Assembly: GCF_000826065.2 (NCBI RefSeq)
Contig: NZ_LN623542.1
Coordinates: 466,715 to 530,714 of the forward strand
From: Tessaracoccus massiliensis
GTDB taxonomy: Bacteria > Actinomycetota > Actinomycetes > Propionibacteriales > Propionibacteriaceae
Length of the DNA stretch: 64,000 nucleotides
Direction of reading: 5' to 3'
Shown: positions 31,328-39,760 of the stretch, piece by piece
Position numbering within the stretch: the stretch's first letter is position 1
Layout of the letters: every line of letters begins with the position of its first letter
Made by a program: the position numbers and the translations under genes
The notes under the pieces: model-generated
What the model was told of the DNA's origin: nothing
What the model saw: the letters and a program-made list of their open reading frames with translations, nothing else
The model's database searches: none

Positions 31328-31870
31328 TCAGAACGGGGGCTCTTCCGGCTGCGACTGCGCCCACGGGTCATTCCCGCCGCGGTTGCCGCCGCCGGTGTTA
31401 CCGGAGCTGGCCCACGGATCGGCCTGCTGGCCGCCCTGCTGACCACCGCCGGCGTTGCCGCCGCCCTGGTTGCCCTGCCACTGGCCGCCACCGCCGCCGC
31501 CTCCACCGCTGGAGCGGTTGACGGTTGCGGTCGCGAAGCGCAGGGTGGGTCCGACGTCGTCGACATCGATTTCGAACACGGTGCGCTTGACGCCCTCACG
31601 GTCGTCGTAGGAGCGCGACTTCAGGCGGCCCTGCACGATGACCTGCATACCCTTGCGCAGGGTTTCGGCCACGTTCTCCGCGTACTGGCGCCACACCGAG
31701 CAGCTGAGGAACAGCGCCTCGCCGTCCTTCCACTCGTTCGACTGCCGGTCGAACACGCGGGGGGTCGATGCGATCCGGAAGTTGGCCACCGCTGCGCCGT
31801 TGGGCGTGAAGCGGAGCTCGGGATCTGCGGTGAGGTTGCCCACCACGGTGATCTGGGTTTCGCCTGCCAT
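31328..31870 (-). CDS. ssb: Single-stranded DNA-binding protein
   Basis: 180 residues from the ATG at 31870 ([21 protein letters not shown]). An OB-fold of about 110 residues is followed by a Gly/Gln/Asn-rich disordered linker and the C-terminal tip PEEPPF. The canonical tip is DDDIPF; here it is less acidic but keeps the terminal Pro-Phe that binds partner proteins. It protects ssDNA in replication and repair. Second gene of the rpsF operon, the classic arrangement. Confidence 0.96.
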   Translation of the reverse strand: MAGETQITVVGNLTADPELRFTPNGAAVANFRIASTPRVFDRQSNEWKDGEALFLSCSVWRQYAENVAETLRKGMQVIVQGRLKSRSYDDREGVKRTVFEIDVDDVGPTLRFATATVNRSSGGGGGGGGQWQGNQGGGNAGGGQQGGQQADPWASSGNTGGGNRGGNDPWAQSQPEEPPF

Positions 31871-32017
31871 GTTTCTGATGCCTCCGATTGATTCGGACTT
31901 GAGGCGGCGCGGCATGGGCCGCGAGCCGCCTGGGGGTCTGAGTGAAATCTATCTGTCACCACCACTGTGGCCGGTGGGACCGACAATTTTCCCTCAGTTG
32001 GTTTTGCTGTGGATAAC

Positions 32018-32305
32018 TCAGTCCTCGAGTCGCAGCACCTTGGTGCGCACGATCCGCTCGTCGATGGTCATCAGACGATCCATCTCAGCAACGGTCGCGG
32101 GCTCCGCGGTCACCTGCAGCACGGCGTAGATCGCCTCGGACTTCTTGTTGATGTCGTATGCGAGCCGGCGACGACCCCAGATGTCCTGGTTGTCGACGGT
32201 GCCACCACCCTTGGTGATGACTTCGAGATGCTTCTCGACCAGTGCGGGGACCTGACGCTCGTCGACGTCAGAGTCGATGAGCACCATAATCTCGTACTTG
32301 CGCAT
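32018..32305 (-). CDS. rpsF: Ribosomal protein bS6
   Basis: 95 residues (MRKYEIMVLIDSDVDERQVPALVEKHLEVI... then GRRRLAYDINKKSEAIYAVLQVTAEP). Ferredoxin-like RNA-binding fold that pairs with bS18 on 16S rRNA. First gene of the operon; a good AGGAGG site precedes it. A hairpin in the leader may be the bS6:bS18 autoregulatory site known for this operon in many bacteria. Confidence 0.97.
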   Translation of the reverse strand: MRKYEIMVLIDSDVDERQVPALVEKHLEVITKGGGTVDNQDIWGRRRLAYDINKKSEAIYAVLQVTAEPATVAEMDRLMTIDERIVRTKVLRLED

Positions 32306-32330
32306 GCTTCAGCCCCACCTCCTTCGGACT

Positions 32331-32352
32331 AACGGCCACGGGTCGATCCCGT
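32331..32352 (-). promoter_or_regulatory. Leader hairpin upstream of rpsF
   Basis: GCCACGGG and CCCGTGGC pair around five bases, 26 bp before the rpsF start. bS6:bS18 complexes repress rpsF translation through a leader hairpin in many bacteria; whether this one has the required CCG bulge was not resolved. An ordinary hairpin is the alternative. Confidence 0.35.
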
Positions 32353-32438
32353 GGCAGGAGGGCATAACCGTCCCGGGGGACAGTCAAGTGGCCACACTAC
32401 CGGGTGCGGGCGGCTCCACCCAAACCGACGGCCACGGG

Positions 32439-32819
32439 TCAGCGGCGACCGCGGTACGGCCCGGGCAACACGGGGTTGCCGTCCCTGGCCCAGGCCCGCA
32501 GCCCGCCGGCCAGCGATTCGGCGAGCAACCCCTGCTCGCGCAGCGTCGCGGCGGCGAAGGAGGAGCGCAGCCCGGTGTCACACATGACGACGATGGCAGC
32601 ATCCCGCTCCGCGAGCGGGTCGTCGCCGTGGATGGCATCGAGCGGGTCCGCCGTCAGCGCCTTGATCTCGACGGGGCGCGCTCCGGGGGCGTGACCGGCC
32701 TCGTACTCCGCCTTGGTGCGCACGTCGATCAGCACCGCGCCCTTACTCAGCGCCATGAGCGTCTCATCGATGCTCAGGCCCTCGTCGGAGCGCTTCCCCA
32801 GGAAATCCAGCAAACCCAT
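32439..32819 (-). CDS. Rhodanese-like domain protein
   Basis: 126 residues, single rhodanese domain. The strand-loop AVLIDVRTKAEYEAGHAPGARPV and the active-site loop IVVMCDTGLRSSFAAATLREQG contain the conserved Asp and the persulfide-forming Cys. It probably transfers sulfur or phosphate-like groups; small stand-alone rhodaneses often act in thiol redox or sulfur trafficking. Not part of the rpsF operon (separated by 130 bp). Confidence 0.9.
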   Translation of the reverse strand: MGLLDFLGKRSDEGLSIDETLMALSKGAVLIDVRTKAEYEAGHAPGARPVEIKALTADPLDAIHGDDPLAERDAAIVVMCDTGLRSSFAAATLREQGLLAESLAGGLRAWARDGNPVLPGPYRGRR

Positions 32820-32870
32820 GCCTCTATTGTGGCCCAGCTAGAGAGGAATCAGCGCCGCGACCGCGTCTGG

Positions 32871-33635
32871 TCAGCAGGACTGCGTTCGGACGCAGGAGAC
32901 GATCCTCGGTGTGACACGCCAGTCGTCGTTGTTCTGATTGCTGAACTGAGTTTTGCTGAAATTACTCGCATTACCAGCCTTCGTGACACGTGCGTGGGGG
33001 TAGGCCGTGAACTTGAGTTCGAGTTGCCCAGTTGTCACGCTACCGCACGGCACGTGGAACGTGATGTTCTCATTGGGGAACGACCGCCAGACTGCCGGCC
33101 GATTTGTCACAGGCCCTGAGCAGTTGACTGTGGGCTCAAACAGCTTGTGACCGGCGGTCTCCTGCGTGGCGCCCCTTAAGAGGATCTGCCGCTCGCCTCC
33201 CGCGGGGATCCACGCGACCTCCAGTGTGGTGTTGTTGGTCTCACACGTTTCGGGGGTCCCGGGGCCGGGCCAGTTGTACCCCTTGGCCGTCTGCAACCCG
33301 AGGTTGATCGTATACGTCATGCCGGGCTGGACCCTCAGTGGGGTGCGCGCATAGCCGTAGCCGAACGCTGGCCTCGGCCTCCCGGACCACCAGGCCCAGT
33401 CGATGATGGCCTCAAGCGTGGTGTCGTTATTGATCAGGCGGAAAGGCTTCTCGTTCACGTCCACGTCACTCCGCGTCCACCTTCCGATCCGGGGGACATC
33501 CAGGCAGGGTGCCGAGACGGCGAAGGCAGGGGCCGCCGAAGTCAAGGCGACGGCGGGGGCCGCCCACGCCGCGCCCTTGGCCACTGTGCGGCGTGAAATT
33601 TGGTGCCGGGGCGTGGCGGTCAATTGCTGTTCCAT
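32871..33635 (-). CDS. Tat-exported protein of unknown function
   Basis: 254 residues. The N-terminus HQISRRTVAKGAAWAAPAVALTSAAPAFA is a twin-arginine signal with an AFA cleavage site. The mature part (about 210 residues) is rich in Asn, Thr, Trp and Pro, has several Cys (CLDVP, CETNN, NCSG, HVPCG, SCVRTQSC) and looks like a beta-rich secreted domain. No family recognised. The gene and its 180-bp upstream region are clearly less GC-rich than the neighbours, which may point to horizontal acquisition. Confidence 0.7.
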   Translation of the reverse strand: MEQQLTATPRHQISRRTVAKGAAWAAPAVALTSAAPAFAVSAPCLDVPRIGRWTRSDVDVNEKPFRLINNDTTLEAIIDWAWWSGRPRPAFGYGYARTPLRVQPGMTYTINLGLQTAKGYNWPGPGTPETCETNNTTLEVAWIPAGGERQILLRGATQETAGHKLFEPTVNCSGPVTNRPAVWRSFPNENITFHVPCGSVTTGQLELKFTAYPHARVTKAGNASNFSKTQFSNQNNDDWRVTPRIVSCVRTQSC

Positions 33636-33815
33636 TTCGATATGTTCTTTCGCTCTGGACTACGTGTGGACGCAGCATAACCCGAGCGGGGACACAGACC
33701 AAGCCAGTTTGTCGAATCATTTGCAACAGTGTGTTGCGTTAATGTGTTTCTGCGAGTTGATTCGGGGGTAACACCATGTGGCTGGTGGAGGGCATCTCAC
33801 CCAGTCAAGGCAGGA

Positions 33816-34142
33816 TCAGAGGATGCCGAACAGCCCCAGCCCCACCGCGCCCACCAGGAAGCTCAGGGCCGAGCCCAGCAGCACGTAACCGAGCCACGCC
33901 TTGCGGGCCCAGCGGGTGGTCAGGATGGGCAGCACCACGACGGCGACCAGGGCGATGACGGCGAAGATCCGGTGCCAGAGCGGGATGTCGTCGACCTGGA
34001 AGTCGACGCCGGCACCGCCGGTGTCCGGGATGGTCAGCACGATCAGCCCGGCCAGGGCCCCGGGCAGCGCCAGGAGCAGCGACAGGAGACCCAGCGCCAG
34101 CGCGCCGGGCCAGGTGCCCCACCAGATCTTCTGCGCCGCCAT
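33816..34142 (-). CDS. Small integral membrane protein
   Basis: 108 residues with three hydrophobic segments (ALALGLLSLLLALPGALAGLIVL, RIFAVIALVAVVVLPIL, LGYVLLGSALSFLVGAVGLGLFGIL) separated by short polar loops. It shares one base with the upstream gene, so they form a two-gene unit. No motif points to a function. Confidence 0.65.
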   Translation of the reverse strand: MAAQKIWWGTWPGALALGLLSLLLALPGALAGLIVLTIPDTGGAGVDFQVDDIPLWHRIFAVIALVAVVVLPILTTRWARKAWLGYVLLGSALSFLVGAVGLGLFGIL

Positions 34143-34561
34143 CAGTCTTGCGGGATGTGGCCGTCGAGCACCCAGGCGAGGAACTCCTTGAGGTCCCCGG
34201 TCTCGCCGTCGCGGCCGCCTCGCCCGACGACGAGCGGCGCCAACTGCGGCTCCAGCTTGACGCCCGTGAACCGGGACATGAACCCGCCGGGCACGGTCAG
34301 GGAGTAGTAGTTGCCCTCGGTGTCGATGGCGATGGAGTGGTTGGTGCGCAGGTACCAGCCGGTCTTGTCGGTCTTGACGACGTGCCCGTCGAGCGTGGTC
34401 GCCTTCAGGGGGCGGGGCTGGAGGCCCTTCTCCTTCGCGGCGGCGAGGAACCCGTCGATCAGCACCTTGGCGCGCGCCGCCTCGTTGCGGGCGCTGCTCT
34501 CGTTGAGCTGTGCCCGGATGCGGGCGGCCTTCTGGCGCTCGGTCAGCTGCTCGTCGTCCAT
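34142..34561 (-). CDS. Conserved-looking hypothetical cytoplasmic protein
   Basis: 139 residues. An N-terminal charged helix (TERQKAARIRAQLNESSARNEAARAKVLIDGFLAAAKEKG) precedes a beta-rich part (GHVVKTDKTGWYLRTNHSIAIDTEGNYYSLTVPGGF) and a C-terminal helix. No signal peptide and no recognised family. TAAGCT lies 6 nt before the ATG with no ribosome-binding site, again a leaderless pattern. Co-transcribed with the small membrane protein. Confidence 0.65.
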   Translation of the reverse strand: MDDEQLTERQKAARIRAQLNESSARNEAARAKVLIDGFLAAAKEKGLQPRPLKATTLDGHVVKTDKTGWYLRTNHSIAIDTEGNYYSLTVPGGFMSRFTGVKLEPQLAPLVVGRGGRDGETGDLKEFLAWVLDGHIPQD

Positions 34562-34567
34562 GGCCCC

Positions 34568-34573
34568 AGCTTA
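34568..34573 (-). promoter_or_regulatory. Candidate -10 hexamer (leaderless)
   Basis: TAAGCT on the minus strand, 6 nt before the ATG at 34561. Confidence 0.4.
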
Positions 34574-34593
34574 GAGCCCCGGCCGCTGGCAGA

Positions 34594-34890
34594 TCAGCCC
34601 TGGCAGGCCACCTCGCCGTCGGCCACCTCGCACTGCTGGAGCGTCATCCGGCTCAGCACATCAGCAGGCACCTCGTCGACCAGCTCGCGGTCACCCGCTC
34701 GCTGGTCTCCACATCCAGCTCGGGGGAGACGTCCCGCTCCCCGACGACGGTGCCGCCCTCGGGGTCGATCAGCAACCGGTCGGTGTTCCCATGGGTGTCA
34801 TCGATGGCGCGCAGGGCAGCGCCGGTTCCAGGACGTGCCGACGGCGGCGTCTGTGCCGCGGGGCGCAGATCGTTGTGCCGGCCATGCGTG
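34594..34890 (-). pseudogene. Remnant of a secreted or membrane protein C-terminus, frameshifted
   Basis: On the minus strand one frame reads GAALRAIDDTHGNTDRLLID then PEGGTVVGERDV, and a second frame reads LVDEVPADVLSRMTLQQCEV to a stop at 34594. Together they look like one protein end interrupted by a frameshift near 34690. No start codon is visible upstream. The first part resembles the RLLIDPxTGxVLGER segment of CU044_5270-type proteins, but this is a weak match. The rest of 34562-34976 holds only the fumarase promoter region. Confidence 0.4.
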
Positions 34891-34976
34891 CAGCATAGGT
34901 ACAGGGAGCAGACCCCGGCGTTCGGGCGCGGAGGGGGCGTGGGAAACTAACCGCGTACGGCTTACAAGGAGGTCTG

Positions 34977-36677
<1,701 letters not shown>

Positions 36678-36703
36678 CCGGCCCCTGAGCCCGGACCACC
36701 GAC

Positions 36704-36917
36704 AGCGGCCCAGTACCCGGGTCCCGAGTGCCTCGCGGCCGCCTCGACTGACACCTGACAAGGCATTCCGCGAGGTGTATCGAGGGACGAGAAGACCTCA
36801 ACGCGGTCACCTCGGACAAGGTGCAGGTTGTTTGTCCTTCGATACACCCCGCGAGACAGCCCGGGAGGTGGTGCAGTCCGCTGTCGCGGGGCACTCAGGA
36901 CCCGGAATCGGGCCGCT
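36704..36917. repeat. 214-bp imperfect palindromic element
   Basis: The outer arms (36704-36737 with 36884-36917) and the inner arms (36771-36788 with 36834-36851, CGAGGTGTATCGAGGGAC) pair across a ~45-nt centre. Half of it recurs at the 3' end of hen1 (39617-39710). It fills most of the gap after fumA (36678-37123); no gene was seen there. Confidence 0.6.
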
Positions 36918-37045
36918 TGATACTGAAACGCATCGGTGGATCCGGGCTGAGCGTGGCGCGTGCGAGGAACGAGCACCGCGTCACGACGAAGGGCCGCCGC
37001 AGCGTGATCGGAACCTCGGCCACCGGCGGTTGCGCTGTCGGACCG

Positions 37046-37092
37046 GCTGCGGGCGCCCTTCGTCGCCGCGCGGGGCGCGACGCTCAGGGACC
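37046..37092. repeat. 47-bp dispersed module
   Basis: One base different from 46131-46177, same orientation. It precedes a GGCTCAACCAGCG end-fragment at 37120-37132 that runs into the 3' end of the phosphatase gene. Confidence 0.7.
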
Positions 37093-37123
37093 AGAGCGAT
37101 GCTCAGAGACCGGGGCGAACGGC

Positions 37124-37804
37124 TCAACCAGCGGGGGCGAAGCGGGCGACGACGGCGGCGAGGTCGCCGTCGTCGGCCCCGTGTGACCGGAGGAAGGCGA
37201 CCGCATCCGTCGACGCCAGGAACTCGCGGAGCGCATCGACGCGCTCATCCAACCACGCCTCCCACTCCTCGCCGGTCTTGTGAGTCTCCTTCGGGTGCGG
37301 GTTGTGGGCCTGGAACGCGTTGATGCCCTCCGCGGCAATAATGTAGCCCTCGACGATCCGCTCGTGGTCCCACCCGGCGACCAGCTGGCCCAGGGCCAGG
37401 ACGAGCCCCGTCCGGTCGCGACCCGCGGAGCAGTGCACGATCACCGGCCCGTCGGCATGCGCGACGGCGAGCACCGCCCGCGCCACCTTGTCCCCGAACA
37501 TGTCCAGATACCCCGGGTAGTCGCGGGGGTGGTCGAGGTAGCCCATCGGGTAGTCGAAGCCGGGGTGGTCCGGATCCTCGGTCGGGCAGTGCACGACGGT
37601 GAGCTCGCCCAGCACGTCCGCCGGCACCTCGGCGTCGCCCCGGCGCCGCACGTCGAACTCGAACGCGGATCGCAGGTCCACCACCGCGCGGTAGCCGTCC
37701 CGGAAGGCCTGATGCCATCCCTCGGCTGTGACCCATTCCCGGCGACCCATGCGCAGCAGGCCCGGTACCACCAGATGCGCATTGACCGCGCCGTCGAACA
37801 CCAT
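37124..37804 (-). CDS. Tyrosine-protein phosphatase (Tyr_phosphatase3-like)
   Basis: 226 residues from the ATG at 37804. N-terminal VNAHLVVPGLLRMGRREWVTAEGWHQAFRDGYRAVVDLRS is typical of the MptpB/LipA-like group, and the active-site loop VIVHCSAGRDRTGLVLAL has the Cys-x5-Arg nucleophile with the extra Asp-Arg of the lipid/protein phosphatase family. Substrate may be phosphotyrosine, phosphoserine or phosphoinositide. Divergent from the Asp/Trp-tailed gene; the 90-bp gap holds a perfect ATGAGAG/CTCTCAT dyad. Confidence 0.85.
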   Translation of the reverse strand: MVFDGAVNAHLVVPGLLRMGRREWVTAEGWHQAFRDGYRAVVDLRSAFEFDVRRRGDAEVPADVLGELTVVHCPTEDPDHPGFDYPMGYLDHPRDYPGYLDMFGDKVARAVLAVAHADGPVIVHCSAGRDRTGLVLALGQLVAGWDHERIVEGYIIAAEGINAFQAHNPHPKETHKTGEEWEAWLDERVDALREFLASTDAVAFLRSHGADDGDLAAVVARFAPAG

Positions 37805-37821
37805 GACTCTGACCCTATTTG

Positions 37822-37837
37822 ATGAGAGTCCTCTCAT
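37822..37837. promoter_or_regulatory. ATGAGAG-TC-CTCTCAT dyad, putative regulator site
   Basis: A perfect 7-bp inverted repeat between the phosphatase gene and the Asp/Trp-tailed gene. CTCTCA/TCTCAT elements also lie before the histidine kinase and before the second Asp/Trp-tailed gene. Confidence 0.45.
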
Positions 37838-37894
37838 GTTTGCTTGTTCGGCGCTTCATGTTGGCACCCTTCACTGGAGGAAGGAGGCACGCGT

Positions 37895-38200
37895 ATGACC
37901 AGGAAGCACGGGGCGACAGCCGGGCTCGTCGCAGTGGCGGCGATCATCGGCCTGCTCGTCGGCTGGCTGATCGTCGCCGTCGCCGCGCCTGACCGCTCGC
38001 CACCGGCAGAGCCCGCGATCATCGTGACCGCCGTCCCCTCCCCCTCGCCGACGCCCAGCCCGGCACAGAGCCCCACGCCGCCGGTCAAGCCCGCCCCTCC
38101 GCCGCCCCCGCCTGTCGTCGATGATGACGACGACGATGACGACGATTGGGATGACGACGATGACTGGGACGACGACGATAACGACGATGACGATGACTGA
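37895..38200 (+). CDS. Membrane-anchored protein with Asp/Trp-rich acidic tail
   Basis: 101 residues from an ATG preceded by a very strong GGAGGAAGGAGG. One TM helix (GLVAVAAIIGLLVGWLIVAVAA), a Pro/Ser/Thr linker, then a tail that is almost only Asp with a Trp at intervals (DDWDDDD pattern) to the C-terminus. The tail would be extracellular if the N-terminus is inside. It lies 18 bp before hen1, likely the same transcript. A paralogue with the same layout lies at 46366. Function unknown; metal or cationic-peptide binding is possible. Confidence 0.75.
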   Translation: MTRKHGATAGLVAVAAIIGLLVGWLIVAVAAPDRSPPAEPAIIVTAVPSPSPTPSPAQSPTPPVKPAPPPPPPVVDDDDDDDDDWDDDDDWDDDDNDDDDD

Positions 38201-38218
38201 GGCTGCAACAATGACGGG

Positions 38219-39760
38219 ATGCTGCTGACCCTCACCTCGACTGCCCCGCACGCGACGGACCTGGGCTACCTGCTGCACAAGCATCCGGACCGGGTACAGA
38301 GTTTCCAGCAGAGCTTCGGAACCGCCGTCGTGTACTACCCGGCGGCGAGCGAGGAGCGGTGCACGGTGGCGCTGCAGGTGGACGTCGACCCCATCGCTCT
38401 GGTCCGCAGACGCGGCTCACGCGGGGAGCAGGGCAGCCTGGCGCAGTACGTCAACGACCGCCCGTACGCGGCCGGCTCCATGCTGTCTGTGACGATCGGC
38501 CGCGTGTTCGGCACCGCGCTCGCCGGGCGTTGCGACGCGCGCCCCGATCTCCCGGACACGCCGCTGCCCCTCACCGTCCGGATCCCCGCGGTCGCTGCCC
38601 GCGGCCGTCACGAGGACGCGCGCGGCGCCGCGCTGGTAGGCAGGCTGTTCGAGCCGCTCGGCTGGTCGGTCACCGCAGCCGAGACCCCACTGGCGGAGGG
38701 CTTCGACTGGGGACGCTCGCCGTACCTCGACGTCACCCTCACGGCGACGCTCCCCCTGGCGGATGCGCTCAGCCACCTCTACGTCCTGCTTCCGGTGCTC
38801 GACGACGCCAAGCACTACTGGATCTCCTCCGACGAGGTGGACAAGCTCGTGCGACGCGGCGAGGGCTGGCTCGCCGCCCACCCTGAGCGCGGCTTCATCA
38901 CCCAGCGCTACCTCGGCTCCCGGCGTAGGCTCATCGAAGACGCCACCGCCCGTCTCAACGAGCTCGACGGCGAGCTGCCGGAGGACGCCCCCGTCGAGGC
39001 CGACGGCGATCCCGAGGCCGCACAACCCGCCAGCCCGCTGCGGATCCAGCGCCTCGAGGCGGTGCTGCAGGCCCTGCGTGATGTGGGCGCCCATTCCGTG
39101 GCCGACGTCGGCTGCGGCGAGGGTTTCTACCTCCGGGCCCTGCTCGCGGATCCCTCGTTCACACGCATCCTCGGCGTCGACGTCTCGGCCCGCGAGTTGG
39201 AGAAGGCCGAGCGACGCCTCCACCTGGACCGGAAATCGGACCAACAGCGGGCGCGGCTCACGCTGCGCCAGTCGTCGGTCACCTACCGCGACGACGCCCT
39301 CAGCGGGTTCGACGCCCTGCTGCTGGTGGAGGTCATCGAGCACCTCGAACCGGACAGGCTGCCGTCGTTGGAGGCCACTGTGTTCGGCGCCGCCAAGCCG
39401 CGCCACGTGATCGTGAGCACGCCGAACGCCGAACACAACGCCCGCTACGAGCTCGCACCAGGCGAGTTCCGCCATCCTGATCACCGCTTCGAGTGGACGC
39501 GTTCGGAGTTCGAGCAGTGGGCCCGGCGCGTCGCCGATGCCCACGGCTACGCCGTCGGGTTCCGCTCCGTGGGCGAGCCGGATCCCGAGCTCGGCCCGCC
39601 CACTCAGCTCGCACTCTTCTCGTCCCTCGATACATCTCCCGCGGAAGCATCGTCGGTAGTTGCGCGCCGCAACGCGGGAGACACTCGGGACACGGAACCG
39701 GCCGTGGCGCACCTGAACACGGGAGACACCCGGAACTCGGAAAAGGAGGACGCCCGATGA
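38219..39760 (+). CDS. hen1: Hen1, 3'-terminal RNA ribose 2'-O-methyltransferase
   Basis: 513 residues. The N-terminal domain (1-250) is the ligase-activating part seen in bacterial Hen1 (start LLTLTSTAPHATDLGYLLHKHPDR). The C-terminal Rossmann methyltransferase has VADVGCGEGFYLRALL and LGVDVS, and the metal residues in EVIEHLEP (Glu371, Glu374, His375) and HRFEW (His422). It methylates the 2'-OH at a broken RNA end before sealing. The last ~45 residues are not family-like; they are read from a repeat (39617-39745). It overlaps pnkp by ATGA. Confidence 0.93.
   Translation: MLLTLTSTAPHATDLGYLLHKHPDRVQSFQQSFGTAVVYYPAASEERCTVALQVDVDPIALVRRRGSRGEQGSLAQYVNDRPYAAGSMLSVTIGRVFGTALAGRCDARPDLPDTPLPLTVRIPAVAARGRHEDARGAALVGRLFEPLGWSVTAAETPLAEGFDWGRSPYLDVTLTATLPLADALSHLYVLLPVLDDAKHYWISSDEVDKLVRRGEGWLAAHPERGFITQRYLGSRRRLIEDATARLNELDGELPEDAPVEADGDPEAAQPASPLRIQRLEAVLQALRDVGAHSVADVGCGEGFYLRALLADPSFTRILGVDVSARELEKAERRLHLDRKSDQQRARLTLRQSSVTYRDDALSGFDALLLVEVIEHLEPDRLPSLEATVFGAAKPRHVIVSTPNAEHNARYELAPGEFRHPDHRFEWTRSEFEQWARRVADAHGYAVGFRSVGEPDPELGPPTQLALFSSLDTSPAEASSVVARRNAGDTRDTEPAVAHLNTGDTRNSEKEDAR
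39617..39745. repeat. Half-copy of the 214-bp palindrome forming the hen1 3' end
   Basis: CTTCTCGTCCCTCGATACAT matches the complement of 36772-36791 with one change, and the following CGGGAGACACTCGGGACACGG matches the complement of 36716-36736. A second, shorter copy of the last part follows 45 bp later. It is read in frame as the C-terminal tail of Hen1. Confidence 0.55.
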
